45,800 bases of DNA from Clostridia bacterium (GCA_017416285.1 JAFQCU010000005.1:1-45800); one strand, 5' to 3'; positions 30,838-39,952 are shown, counted from the first letter of the stretch. Translations and numbers: made by a program. The notes: generated by a model not told the origin, from the letters alone.

Positions 30838-31785
30838 ATGAAAAAAATCAACGGTACCTTTTTTGAGTTTTATCATCATAATCTTGCCAGCGGTGGAAAC
30901 TGGAACAGTCAGTGTCGCGAATTCACAGAAGAACAATGGGAAGCAAAGGTTGACGAAATTGCCGCTTTAGGTATGAAATACATTGTGCTTATGGAAAGCT
31001 CACTTGTATACGATAAATCTGCCGAAAGTTATTTTGAAACCGATATATATCCCGCAGCGCCTATGAAGGCGAAAAATCCAATATCGGCACTTATGCGTGC
31101 GGCTGAGCGTAATGGCTTAAAGGTGTTTATGTCTTGCGGATTTTACGGTATTTGGTATCATACCCGTGAAAATATGACAAGCGAAGCAGTTAAAGAGCGC
31201 GCCTTTAAGGCAATGAAGCAGTTATACCAATTATACGGTGATAACAAAGCTTTTTACGGTTGGTATTTGCCCGACGAAACCGAAATCAATCCGTATTTTG
31301 ACGAAGATTTTATTAAATATGTAAATGAATATGCTGAATACGGCAGAAGTTTTAATAAAGATTTGAAAATTTTAATTGCCCCCTACGGTACACGCTTTGC
31401 GTGCACAGACGAGCATTATATTGAACAGCTTAAAAGGTTGGATTGCGATATAATCGCTTATCAGGATGAGGTGGGCGTAGAAAAATCTACAACCGAAGAA
31501 ACCAGGGTTTATTTTGAAAGATTAAATAAAGCTCATAAGATAGCGGGCAAAAGCGCAATATGGGCAGATATGGAAACCTTCCAATGCGAAGGAAAGGTTT
31601 ATTTCAGTAATTTGACTGCGGCGGATTCCGAACGCGTAAAAAAACAAATGGAAAGCATATCAGATTATGTTGATGAAATTATAATTTATATGTATCAGGG
31701 CACGATGAATCCGCCTGATACAAAGGCAATGTGCGGTCATCCGAGCACTGTTAACCTTTATACCGATTTATTTTTAAGCAAATAA
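30838..31785 (+). CDS. DUF4434-type TIM-barrel protein
   Basis: 315 residues. The N-terminal 'GTFFEFYHHNLASGGNWNSQCREFTEEQWEAKVDEI' and 'GWYLPDETEINPYFD' match the DUF4434 pattern, a TIM-barrel family related to glycoside hydrolases. Acidic residues in 'PDETEIN' and 'WADMETFQCEG' are candidate catalytic residues. No signal peptide, so it is cytosolic. It is co-directional with the alpha-galactosidase 26 bp downstream, so action on a galactose-containing sugar is a guess. Confidence 0.78.
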   Translation: MKKINGTFFEFYHHNLASGGNWNSQCREFTEEQWEAKVDEIAALGMKYIVLMESSLVYDKSAESYFETDIYPAAPMKAKNPISALMRAAERNGLKVFMSCGFYGIWYHTRENMTSEAVKERAFKAMKQLYQLYGDNKAFYGWYLPDETEINPYFDEDFIKYVNEYAEYGRSFNKDLKILIAPYGTRFACTDEHYIEQLKRLDCDIIAYQDEVGVEKSTTEETRVYFERLNKAHKIAGKSAIWADMETFQCEGKVYFSNLTAADSERVKKQMESISDYVDEIIIYMYQGTMNPPDTKAMCGHPSTVNLYTDLFLSK

Positions 31786-31811
31786 GCAATTGTTGAAAAA
31801 GGAGCATAACT

Positions 31812-33965
31812 ATGCCGATAAATTTTAACAGTCAAAACAATGTTATTTTTATTGAAACTAAAAACACCGTTTATGCAATGAAACTTTTGCACGATAAATT
31901 TTTGGTGCATTTGTATTATGGCGAAAAGGGAAAGTTTGATATAAACTTGCATAATAGTTGGATGGATTTTTCGCCCGATTATAATACGTGGCGTAATTTA
32001 GTTCCCGAAAACCTTATGACGGAATATGTCGGTTTTGACAGTGGCGACTGGCGTGCATCTTCTTTAAGGGTGAAAAACAAATATGGTCAAAGTAATGTAT
32101 TTTTAGATTATGTTGGCTATCGCATTTTCGACGGCCGTTTACCGCTTGGCGATTTACCCAGTGCTGATGCGGACGAGAATACTCAAACGCTTGAAATTTC
32201 TTTGATTGATAATTTGACTAATTTGTCGGTTAAACTTTATTATACGGTTTTCCCTGACAGCGATGTGATATCGCGTTATGCAGTGTATGAAAACAACGGC
32301 GAAAGCGCGCTTACAATTGAAAAATCAATGTCATTGACGGTCGATTTGGATAATTGTGATTTTGATATGATATCATTTTACGGAAATTGGGATAACGAGC
32401 GTAATTTTGAACGCTATCATATTCGTCACGGTTTGCAAAGCGTTTACAGCCGCCGCGGCATGTCAAGTCATACACTTAATCCGTTTTTTGCATTGGTATC
32501 GCCCGATTGCGACGAAAATAAGGGTCATGCATACGGCTTTAACTTTGTTTATAGCGGTAATTTTTTGAGCGAGGTTGAAGTTGACCATTTAAATCATACC
32601 CGTGTGCAAATCGGTCTGGGTGATGAAAAATTTAGTTGGCTTTTAGAAAAGGGCGAAAGTTTTATTACTCCCGAAGCGGTTATGACATATACCGAAAACG
32701 GCTACGGACAAATGAGCCGTAATTTTCATAAGTTTATAAGAAAACATATTTTACCGCCCGAACCGTTCAACTGCCGTCCCGTTGTAATTAACCCGTGGGA
32801 AGCGGTATGGTTTGACATTAATGAAAAAATGATGCTTGAATTTGCCGAAAACGCCAAGAAAACAGGTATGGATATGCTTGTTATGGATGACGGTTGGTTT
32901 GGCGAGCGCCATAATGACCGCGCAGGGCTTGGCGATTGGTTTGCAAACAAGCGCAAATTCCCTGATGGACTTAAAACGTTTGTTGACAGAGTAAAAGCGC
33001 ACGGTATAAAGTTCGGTATTTGGGTTGAGCCTGAAATGGTAAATCCCGACAGCGATTTATACCGCAAACATCCCGATTGGTGTATTCACTGTGTTGACCG
33101 ACCGCGTCTTTTTAGTCGCCATCAGCTCGTTCTTGATATGGGCAACGAAGATGTTATTAACTATTTGAAGGAAACCTTTTTGAAAACTTTTGACGGTGTG
33201 GCACTTGATTACTTTAAGTGGGATTGCAATCGTCCGTTGTCGCAAACAGGTTCGGCAGTATTGCCTGCCGAAAGACAGGGCGAAGCGGCTCACCGTCATA
33301 TTTTGGGTGTTTATAAACTGCAAAAGTGGTTTAAAGAAACCTATCCTAACTGTTTTTTGGAAAACTGTGCGGGTGGTGGCGGACGTTACGACCTTGGTAT
33401 GATGAAATTCAGTTCAATGATTTGGACAAGCGATAACACAATACCCCAAAAGCGAGTTAAAATTCAATATGGCTCGCTTATGGGCTATCCTGCCGCCACA
33501 ATGAGCTGTCACGTGTCAAACCGCGGAGGTATTTGCGAAGATGCAAAACAGTTAAAATTCCACGGTGATGTGGCATTGGCGGGTGCAATTGGTTATGAAA
33601 TGCATTTGCCAAAGGCAAGCGATGAAATGAAAAAAAGCATCACCAATCAGATTAACGCTTACCGCAAATATGAAAAACTTATTTTAACGGGTGAATATTA
33701 TCCTGTAATTAATCCGTTTTTGAATAATTACAGCGCGTATTACTATATGAACGAAGATAAAAGCGAGATTTTATTGTCTTTTATTCAGTTTGCGCCCGAT
33801 AGCGGCAAAAAGGTTTTGGTGCCTGTTATCTACGCTGATGAAAATGCAGTTTATATTGACGAAAACGGCAAGGAGTATGCCGGAAAAGAACTTATAAACG
33901 GAATGGAATTTATTTGCGATGACACCGACAATAATTCCGATGTGTTGTATTTTAAGAAAAAATAA
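31812..33965 (+). CDS. GH36 alpha-galactosidase
   Basis: 717 residues, the standard length of bacterial GH36 enzymes. It removes alpha-1,6-linked galactose from sugars such as melibiose and raffinose. The nucleophile is Asp471 in 'YFKWDCNRPLS' and the acid/base is Asp541 in 'SMIWTSDNTIP', the usual 70-residue spacing. 'VMDDGWFGERHNDRAGLGDW' and 'ENCAGGGGRYDLGMM' are also conserved. No signal peptide, so the substrate must be imported first. AAGGAG precedes the ATG. Galactose released here could feed the GalT encoded at 3756. Confidence 0.95.
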   Translation: MPINFNSQNNVIFIETKNTVYAMKLLHDKFLVHLYYGEKGKFDINLHNSWMDFSPDYNTWRNLVPENLMTEYVGFDSGDWRASSLRVKNKYGQSNVFLDYVGYRIFDGRLPLGDLPSADADENTQTLEISLIDNLTNLSVKLYYTVFPDSDVISRYAVYENNGESALTIEKSMSLTVDLDNCDFDMISFYGNWDNERNFERYHIRHGLQSVYSRRGMSSHTLNPFFALVSPDCDENKGHAYGFNFVYSGNFLSEVEVDHLNHTRVQIGLGDEKFSWLLEKGESFITPEAVMTYTENGYGQMSRNFHKFIRKHILPPEPFNCRPVVINPWEAVWFDINEKMMLEFAENAKKTGMDMLVMDDGWFGERHNDRAGLGDWFANKRKFPDGLKTFVDRVKAHGIKFGIWVEPEMVNPDSDLYRKHPDWCIHCVDRPRLFSRHQLVLDMGNEDVINYLKETFLKTFDGVALDYFKWDCNRPLSQTGSAVLPAERQGEAAHRHILGVYKLQKWFKETYPNCFLENCAGGGGRYDLGMMKFSSMIWTSDNTIPQKRVKIQYGSLMGYPAATMSCHVSNRGGICEDAKQLKFHGDVALAGAIGYEMHLPKASDEMKKSITNQINAYRKYEKLILTGEYYPVINPFLNNYSAYYYMNEDKSEILLSFIQFAPDSGKKVLVPVIYADENAVYIDENGKEYAGKELINGMEFICDDTDNNSDVLYFKKK

Positions 33966-33968
33966 AAA

Positions 33969-33999
33969 AAGCCACGGTTAAACCGTGGCTTGAATTTTT
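33969..33999. terminator. Bidirectional terminator
   Basis: AAGCCACGGTT / AACCGTGGCTT with a tiny loop, A-run on the left and TTTTTT on the right. It ends the GH36 operon and the convergent PRTase gene. Confidence 0.88.
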
Positions 34000-34004
34000 T
34001 AATA

Positions 34005-34649
34005 TTATAGCTTTGAAAAGCCGTGGCTGTTGATAAGCGCATCGAGCTTTTTGCCTTCCTTACAAAGGGGGCAGTCATGTGAGGGAACCGAGAAATAATC
34101 CGGTAAATCTTTGGGGTTGAAAACCGAATTAACCTTAAAGCCGTCGCATTCGTCCTTTGTGGAGAACATTGCCGCAATACCAACGGGAATACCGCCGTAA
34201 TATTTAATGGCTTCAATAGCGTTGGTAACGGTTTCACCCGAAGCAACCGAGACAGCCAAAACAAGCACGTGCTTGCCCTTAATCATTGGCAAAATATTAT
34301 CACGGAAAATAAGCTGTGAGCCGTTTGCAGTTTCGGGTGTTACAATGTAAATTGTTTGGTGGGCGTTAATATTCATAAAGCTGTGCTTTGTAAGCTCGTT
34401 TGCGAGACAGGTGCCGACAACTTCAGTACCGTCAAGGCAAAGCACGGTATCAACGATTGTGTTTAAATAATTATAACGGCTGCAAAGCTCACGAGCAACG
34501 GCTTTTGCTTCGCTTAAACGTGACTTTTGCGCCGCAACGTCAATATAATAGTTGCTGTGCGCATGGGGAGAGGCAAAGTGACCCTTTGCAACACGAAGAT
34601 ATAAATTATCTACGTTGGTTTTAATTTTTATAATGTCTTTAGATGGCAT
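34005..34649 (-). CDS. PyrE-like phosphoribosyltransferase with altered PRPP loop
   Basis: 214 residues with the type I phosphoribosyltransferase fold. The usual PRPP motif (hydrophobic strand, two acids, then TTGG/T) is replaced by 'VLVLAVSVASGET' (128-140). The Gly-Glu-Thr end is kept, but both acidic residues that bind PRPP are missing. The C-terminus has an unusual 'CPLC' (193-196). This resembles a group of Clostridia proteins labelled orotate phosphoribosyltransferase, but loss of the acids argues for a different substrate or a regulatory role. GGAGG precedes the ATG. Monocistronic. Confidence 0.72.
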   Translation of the reverse strand: MPSKDIIKIKTNVDNLYLRVAKGHFASPHAHSNYYIDVAAQKSRLSEAKAVARELCSRYNYLNTIVDTVLCLDGTEVVGTCLANELTKHSFMNINAHQTIYIVTPETANGSQLIFRDNILPMIKGKHVLVLAVSVASGETVTNAIEAIKYYGGIPVGIAAMFSTKDECDGFKVNSVFNPKDLPDYFSVPSHDCPLCKEGKKLDALINSHGFSKL

Positions 34650-34679
34650 AAATTAACCTCCCTATGATTTTGTAATTAA

Positions 34680-34708
34680 ATTATATACGAAAAACGGGTA
34701 TTTTACAA
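34680..34708 (-). promoter_or_regulatory. Promoter of the PRTase-like gene
   Basis: On the minus strand TTGTAA (34703-34708) and TATAAT (34680-34685), 17 bp apart. Confidence 0.75.
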
Positions 34709-34726
34709 GATTTTTTTAAAAACCTA

Positions 34727-34755
34727 TTGCAAATGCGGGTGATATTTTTTAAAAT
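34727..34755 (+). promoter_or_regulatory. Promoter of the TIM-barrel isomerase operon
   Basis: TTGCAA (34727-34732) and TAAAAT (34750-34755), 17 bp apart. It is divergent from the PRTase promoter, with the -35 boxes 18 bp apart. Confidence 0.7.
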
Positions 34756-34786
34756 GTAGATGAGTTAAAAATAAGGGGTGCTTTAA

Positions 34787-35656
34787 ATGTTGATTTCAGC
34801 CAATACAAAGATTTTAGAAAACCGCATGAGCGAGATTGAGGCAATTAAGTATTTTGCAAACTGTGGTTTTAAAGCTCTTGATTTGGGTATGGACGATATG
34901 TGGAATGAAAACAGCCCAAAGGTTGGACCCGATTATGTTGAATATGCAAAGGAACTTAAACGAGTTGCCGACGGTTGTGGTATTGTGTTTAATCAGTCAC
35001 ACACACCTATGCATTCAAGCTATATTGACGAGGCAAAAACCGCAAAGGCGTTTGACAATATAAAGCGTGCGATTGAATTTGCCGCTATCGTTGGTGCTAA
35101 AAACACCATTGTTCACCCAAAACAGCACCTTGAATATCCCGAATTTAAGGACGAATTAAGAAAACAAAATATTGAATTCTACGGAAAGCTTTTACCGCTC
35201 TGTGACGAGTATGATATAAACATTTTAACCGAAAATATGTGGAGAACAAAGGGCACTAATGCAATTTTGCACAGCGTTTGTGCACCTATTGATGAGTTTT
35301 GTGATTATGTCGATATGATGAATCACCCACGCTTTGGTGCTTGCCTTGATATTGGTCACACTTATCTTGTGCACGAAAATATTATTGATATGATTAATGC
35401 TTTGGGTGACAGAATTTGGGGACTTCACATTCACGACGTGGCAATCGATAATGATTTACACACAATACCATTTTTCGGCAGTATTAAAAACTGGGAAGAA
35501 ATTATGAAACAGCTTGGCAGGATTGGTTATAAGGGCGATATCACCTTTGAAATAAAGGCGCTTGGCCAAATACCTGACAGCCTTTTGCCTGATACGTTAA
35601 AATTGCTTCATCGTGTGGGCGAAACCCTTGCTGAAATGCTTGAAAGCGGCAGATGA
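34787..35656 (+). CDS. Sugar phosphate isomerase/epimerase (AP-endonuclease-2 fold)
   Basis: 289 residues, TIM barrel. Metal-ligand positions of the xylose-isomerase-like family are seen: Glu in 'ILTENMWR', Asp and His in 'CLDIGHTYLV', His in 'GLHIHDVAI' and Glu in 'DITFEIKALG'. Members interconvert sugars or inositols; the substrate is unknown. Three bases separate it from the SLC13-type carrier gene, so uptake and conversion of the same compound is plausible. GGGGTG precedes the ATG. Confidence 0.9.
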   Translation: MLISANTKILENRMSEIEAIKYFANCGFKALDLGMDDMWNENSPKVGPDYVEYAKELKRVADGCGIVFNQSHTPMHSSYIDEAKTAKAFDNIKRAIEFAAIVGAKNTIVHPKQHLEYPEFKDELRKQNIEFYGKLLPLCDEYDINILTENMWRTKGTNAILHSVCAPIDEFCDYVDMMNHPRFGACLDIGHTYLVHENIIDMINALGDRIWGLHIHDVAIDNDLHTIPFFGSIKNWEEIMKQLGRIGYKGDITFEIKALGQIPDSLLPDTLKLLHRVGETLAEMLESGR

Positions 35657-35659
35657 TTT

Positions 35660-36787
35660 ATGGCGTTATTTTTAAAAGGAATTTTAAATTTTTTCAAAAG
35701 AAATATTGTAATGACAGTAGCGCTTATTGCGGCGGTGGTAACTTCGTGTATGATTCCGCCCGACAAAGCATACGTGGGATATTTTGATTTTAAAACACTA
35801 ACCTGTTTATTCTGTGTGCTTGCCGTTGTTTGCGCTTTAAAAAACATAAGGTTTTTTTACATACTTGCCCGCAAAATTGTTGAGGTTTGCGGAAATATAC
35901 GAAGCTGTGTTTTAATGCTTGTGTATATAACCTTTATCGGTTCAATGCTTATTGCAAACGATATGGCGCTTTTAACATTTTTACCTTTGGGGTATTACGT
36001 GCTTACTACAACCAAGCAGGAAAAGTATATGGAAATCACCTTTATTTTGCAAAATATTGCGGCAAATTTGGGTGGTATGCTTACTCCGTTTGGTAATCCG
36101 CAAAACCTTTATCTTTATTCATTTTTTGAAATTGATAATTTGGAATTTGTGGGTATAATGGCGCCCTGCTTTACTGTGGCAATAATTTTAATAACTCTTT
36201 GTTGTCTTGTTTTTATAAAGCCCGAAAAGGTGATTTTGCAAAAACAAGGGGTGAATTTGCCGCCCGTTAAAACAATTTTATATTTGTTGCTTTTTGCATA
36301 CTCAATTTTAATTGTTTTCAGGGGTATACCTTACTGGACGGGGCTTATTGTTATTCCGCTGTTTTTGATTATTATGGATAGAGATGCTTTAAAGGCGGTA
36401 GACTATCCGTTATTATTTACCTTTGTGTTTTTCTTCATTTTTGCGGGCAATATGGCACGAATCGACGCAGTGCGTACTTTGTTTTCATTTTTATTATCAA
36501 AAAGCACCCTGCTGTTTTCGGTGTTGTCATGTCAGGTTATCAGCAACGTACCGTCGGCGGTACTGCTTTCGCAGTTTACAAATAACTATGCCGATTTGCT
36601 TGTTGGTGTGAATATCGGCGGTGCGGGCACGTTAATTGCTTCCCTTGCAAGCCTGATTACCTTCCGTGAATATGCAAAGCATAACCCAACAAAGTTCAAG
36701 CATTACATATTAACTTTTTCGCTTTTTAATTTTGGCTTTTTGGCAGTGCTGACAATCTTTGCACTTATTTGGAACGCATTTTTTTAG
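35660..36787 (+). CDS. SLC13/citrate-transporter-like permease
   Basis: 375 residues with about ten membrane helices. The conserved loops are 'IANDMALLTFLPLG' and 'NIAANLGGMLTPFGNPQNLYLY', the latter matching the SNT-like GNPxN signature of the ion-transporter superfamily. A second-half partner is 'VISNVPSAVLLSQF'. Anion substrates (citrate, dicarboxylates, arsenite) are typical for the superfamily. It follows the isomerase gene after 3 bp with no ribosome binding site of its own, so it is translationally coupled. Confidence 0.87.
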   Translation: MALFLKGILNFFKRNIVMTVALIAAVVTSCMIPPDKAYVGYFDFKTLTCLFCVLAVVCALKNIRFFYILARKIVEVCGNIRSCVLMLVYITFIGSMLIANDMALLTFLPLGYYVLTTTKQEKYMEITFILQNIAANLGGMLTPFGNPQNLYLYSFFEIDNLEFVGIMAPCFTVAIILITLCCLVFIKPEKVILQKQGVNLPPVKTILYLLLFAYSILIVFRGIPYWTGLIVIPLFLIIMDRDALKAVDYPLLFTFVFFFIFAGNMARIDAVRTLFSFLLSKSTLLFSVLSCQVISNVPSAVLLSQFTNNYADLLVGVNIGGAGTLIASLASLITFREYAKHNPTKFKHYILTFSLFNFGFLAVLTIFALIWNAFF

Positions 36788-36817
36788 TTTTTAATATAAT
36801 GTAAAGGAAAATTGTAT

Positions 36818-36929
36818 AAATTGGGGTTTATCGCTTACGCAAGGTAATAGGTAAGAGGTAATAGTGAAGAGGTAAGGTGTCGGCTTCGCCGACGGATATA
36901 AATTGGTTTGTCCCGATAAACTATAATTT
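36818..36929 (+). repeat. Dispersed TIR element, copy A3
   Basis: AAATTGGGGTTTATC (36818-36832) and GATAAACTATAATTT (36915-36929). The 112-bp interior is GGTAATAG/GTGAAGAG iterations and a GTCGGCTTCGCCGAC hairpin. It shares CGACGGATATAAATTGG with the segment that precedes A4. Confidence 0.8.
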
Positions 36930-36941
36930 GAAATATATTAA

Positions 36942-36970
36942 TTGCAAAAATAACCATTATATGTTAAAAT
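36942..36970 (+). promoter_or_regulatory. Promoter of cysK-ppa
   Basis: TTGCAA (36942-36947) and TAAAAT (36965-36970), 17 bp apart. Confidence 0.7.
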
Positions 36971-37003
36971 ATAAGGTACATATTCTATTTGGGGGATTTG
37001 ATT

Positions 37004-37933
37004 TTGTTTTATAATAACGTTTTGGAAGCGATGGGGAACACTCCGCTTATCAAACTGCAAAAAATCGTTCCTGCGGGCAGTGCTCAGGTTTTAGTTAAAT
37101 ACGAGGGCGTTAATATCGGCGGTTCAATTAAAACACGTACAGCTTACAGCATGATAACCGAAGCTGAAAAAGCAGGCATTATTAATAAGGACACTATAAT
37201 TGTTGAGCCTACAAGCGGCAACCAAGGCATTGGGCTTTCACTTATTGGTGCGGTAAAGGGGTATAAGGTTGTTATTGTTATGCCCGACTCGGTAAGTGAG
37301 GAACGTCGCAAGCTTGTAAAGGCTTATGGCGCTGAGCTTATTTTAATCCATGATGACGGTGATATTGGAAAGTGTATTGAAGAATGTCTTGCAACTGCTA
37401 TCCGTATGTCTGAAGAGGATGAAAACGTTTGGGTGCCTCAGCAGTTTATTAACCCCGATAACCCCAAAATCCACCGTAATACCACAGCGGTTGAAATTTT
37501 AGAGCAGGCCGAGTGCAAAATTGACGGTTTTTGTTCGGGTGTTGGCACAGGCGGTACTTTAACGGGTATTGGCGAGGTTTTAAAGGAACATAATCCCGAC
37601 ATTAAAATTTGGGCGGTTGAGCCTGAAAATGCCGCAATTTTATCAGGCGGCAGCATTGGTACACATTTGCAAATGGGTATTGGCGATGGCATTATCCCCG
37701 AAAATTTAAATCTTAACATTTTTTCCGAAACGGCGATTGTCACCGATGAAGAAGCAATTAATACCTCAAAGCGCCTTATTCGTGAGGAGGGCATTTTGTG
37801 TGGCATTTCAAGTGGCACAAACGTTGCCGCCGCTTTAAGAATGGCACAGCTTTTGGGCGAGGGTAAAACCGTTGTGACAGTTTTGCCCGACACCGGTGAA
37901 AGATACTTCAGTACCGAGCTTTTTGAATTTTAA
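37004..37933 (+). CDS. cysK: Cysteine-synthase-family PLP enzyme
   Basis: 309 residues. The start is most likely TTG 37004, which gives MFYNNVLEAMGNTPLIKLQK and lies 7 nt after GGGGGA; other in-frame TTGs lie within that site. PLP Lys43 is in 'GGSIKTRTAYSM', where most family members have SVKDR. The substrate loop is 'PTSGNQGIGLS' (usual form TSGNTG), and the phosphate loop is 'GVGTGGTLTGIGE'. The normal reaction makes cysteine from O-acetylserine and sulfide. The motif changes may point to a different nucleophile. The pyrophosphatase gene follows 12 bp later. Confidence 0.87.
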   Translation: MFYNNVLEAMGNTPLIKLQKIVPAGSAQVLVKYEGVNIGGSIKTRTAYSMITEAEKAGIINKDTIIVEPTSGNQGIGLSLIGAVKGYKVVIVMPDSVSEERRKLVKAYGAELILIHDDGDIGKCIEECLATAIRMSEEDENVWVPQQFINPDNPKIHRNTTAVEILEQAECKIDGFCSGVGTGGTLTGIGEVLKEHNPDIKIWAVEPENAAILSGGSIGTHLQMGIGDGIIPENLNLNIFSETAIVTDEEAINTSKRLIREEGILCGISSGTNVAAALRMAQLLGEGKTVVTVLPDTGERYFSTELFEF

Positions 37934-37945
37934 GGAGAATTAAAA

Positions 37946-38479
37946 ATGGCAAATATTTGGCATGATATATCCCCAAAACGCATAACACCTGATGAATTTG
38001 TTTGTGTTGTTGAAATCCCCAAGGGCAGCAAGAAAAAGTACGAGCTTGACAAAGAAACCGGCTTTTTAATACTTGACCGAATTTTGTATACATCTACACA
38101 CTATCCTGCAAACTATGGCTTTATTCCTCGCACCTTTGGTGATGACGGCGACCCGCTTGATGTTTTGCTTTTGTGTGCGCAAACCCTTGACCCGTTAACA
38201 CTTGTAAAGGCGTATCCTATTGGTGTTATTACAATGATTGATAACGGTCGTAATGATGAAAAGATTATTGCAATTCCTTGTAATGACCCAACCTATAATC
38301 ACTATACTGATATTGAACAACTGCCAAAGCACATTTTTGATGAAATGCGCCACTTCTTTACGGTTTATAAAAACCTCGAAAATAAAGAAACTGCCGTTGA
38401 TGAGGTACAGGGCAGAGAAGTTGCTGTGAATATTATCAAAGAGGCTATTGAACATTATATTGAATGTTTTTGTAAGTAA
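37946..38479 (+). CDS. ppa: Inorganic pyrophosphatase (family I)
   Basis: 177 residues with the family I signature 'GDDGDPLDVLLL' (metal-binding Asp residues), plus 'EIPKGSKKKYELDKETG' and 'HYPANYGFIPRTF'. It hydrolyses pyrophosphate, pulling biosynthetic reactions forward. AAGGAGAA precedes the ATG. It is downstream of and co-transcribed with the cysK-like gene. Confidence 0.96.
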   Translation: MANIWHDISPKRITPDEFVCVVEIPKGSKKKYELDKETGFLILDRILYTSTHYPANYGFIPRTFGDDGDPLDVLLLCAQTLDPLTLVKAYPIGVITMIDNGRNDEKIIAIPCNDPTYNHYTDIEQLPKHIFDEMRHFFTVYKNLENKETAVDEVQGREVAVNIIKEAIEHYIECFCK

Positions 38480-38484
38480 AAATT

Positions 38485-38512
38485 AAAACCGACCCCAACG
38501 GGTCGGTTTTTC
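38485..38512. terminator. Bidirectional terminator
   Basis: AAAACCGACCC / GGGTCGGTTTT with a 4-nt loop, then TCTATTTTT. It serves ppa and the convergent MATE gene. Confidence 0.88.
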
Positions 38513-39921
38513 TATTTTTCAAATGATTTTGGGCGTTCCTTAATGCGTTGCTCGTAAACACGTTTTTTATGCTTATTAATAATGTTGTAAGCAACAAATA
38601 ATGCCAGAATGCAACCGCACCAAGAAAAGATATATGAAACATAAAGGCTGTCCAGCGTGTGGAATTTCGGCATTTGAAAAACGGTGAAAATCCACATAAT
38701 ACGGATACCGCAAACAGAGGAAATCGAAATAAACAGTGTTGTGAGAGATGCGCCCATTCCTCGTACGGCGCCGGTGAAAACCTCCATAATACCGCATAAC
38801 GCATAAAACAAAGCGATGTATGATAATCTTGTTATGCCGGCTTCAATGGCAATTTCATTACCCGGAACATACAGGGATAAAAGCGCTTTGCTGAAAATGT
38901 TTATAGCAAGACCGCCCAAGGTGCCAACGCAAGTCACGCAAATGAGGTTGCGCCTCAGCACACGGGAAACACGTTTGAAGTTGCCCGCACCCATATTTTG
39001 ACCCGTAAAGTTGAGTGAGGTTTGGTAAAATGCATTCATTGCCACGTAAACAAAGCCCTCGATACTAGCGGCGGCGGCATTACCCGAAACAATAGCGGGG
39101 TTATCAAATGAGTTGATAGATGCCTGAACAATCATATTTGAAATGGAGAAAATCGAACCGTTAAAACCGGCGGGCAAACCAATTTTTGCAACCTTTTTAA
39201 GTATAGCGAGGCGAATTTTCATTTTCTTTAAAACAAGACGGCATTCATCCTTGCGGTTTAAAAGGGTTAGTATCATAAGGGTTGCCGAAAGGGTTTGAGC
39301 AATAACTGTTGCTGTGGCAACGCCGTCAACGTCCATGCCAAAAAGGGTTACAAAAACTACATTAAGGCAAAGGTTTGTCATGCCAGCAATAATGAGGTAT
39401 TTCATTGGGGTTTTGGTATCGCCCGAAGCACGCAAAATTGCCGCACCGAATTCAAACAAAAAGTTTGGCACGGCACCTAAAAAGTAAATTTCAAGGTAAA
39501 GGGTGGAAAGGGGAAGTATATCGGCAGGGGTGCTCATCATTTTAAGCAAAGGCCCGCTGAACAAAAGCCCGATAACCGACATGCTAAGGCCTAATATGGC
39601 AGCCAAGGGGATAGCGGTATGTACAATTTTTTCGGTTAAATCTTTATTGCCGCTGCCAATAGCGTTGGCAGTGCAAACCGCAACGCCGGCACCACAACCA
39701 ATGAAAAGATTGGTTATAAGGTTTACAAGTGAGCCTGTTGCCCCAACTGCACCTACGCATAAATCACTACAAAAACGGCCCACAACGACAAGGTCGGCAG
39801 CGTTAAACAAAAGCTGCAAAATCGAGCTTAGCATTATAGGCAAGGTGTAGCGTATAATGGCAGAAAAAATAGGCCCATCGGTCATATTAATTTTTCGAAG
39901 CGGCTTATGTGCGGTATTCAT
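38512..39921 (-). CDS. MATE-family multidrug/metabolite efflux pump
   Basis: 469 residues with 12 membrane helices in two homologous halves. The N-terminal 'GPIFSAIIRYTLPIMLSSILQLLFNAADLVVVGRF' and the mid-protein 'KVAKIGLPAGFNGSIFSISNMIVQASIN' are classic MATE openings of the two halves. It exports cationic compounds using a Na+ or H+ gradient; the substrate is unknown. AAAGGGGC precedes the ATG. Monocistronic. Confidence 0.94.
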   Translation of the reverse strand: MNTAHKPLRKINMTDGPIFSAIIRYTLPIMLSSILQLLFNAADLVVVGRFCSDLCVGAVGATGSLVNLITNLFIGCGAGVAVCTANAIGSGNKDLTEKIVHTAIPLAAILGLSMSVIGLLFSGPLLKMMSTPADILPLSTLYLEIYFLGAVPNFLFEFGAAILRASGDTKTPMKYLIIAGMTNLCLNVVFVTLFGMDVDGVATATVIAQTLSATLMILTLLNRKDECRLVLKKMKIRLAILKKVAKIGLPAGFNGSIFSISNMIVQASINSFDNPAIVSGNAAAASIEGFVYVAMNAFYQTSLNFTGQNMGAGNFKRVSRVLRRNLICVTCVGTLGGLAINIFSKALLSLYVPGNEIAIEAGITRLSYIALFYALCGIMEVFTGAVRGMGASLTTLFISISSVCGIRIMWIFTVFQMPKFHTLDSLYVSYIFSWCGCILALFVAYNIINKHKKRVYEQRIKERPKSFEK

Positions 39922-39952
39922 ATAAAAGCCCCTTTCATATGATTGTACTTGC

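Noticed and set aside
36841-36900. CRISPR-like short iterations in the A and B elements
   Set aside because: The repeats are short, irregular and lack unique spacers of constant size, and no cas genes are present.
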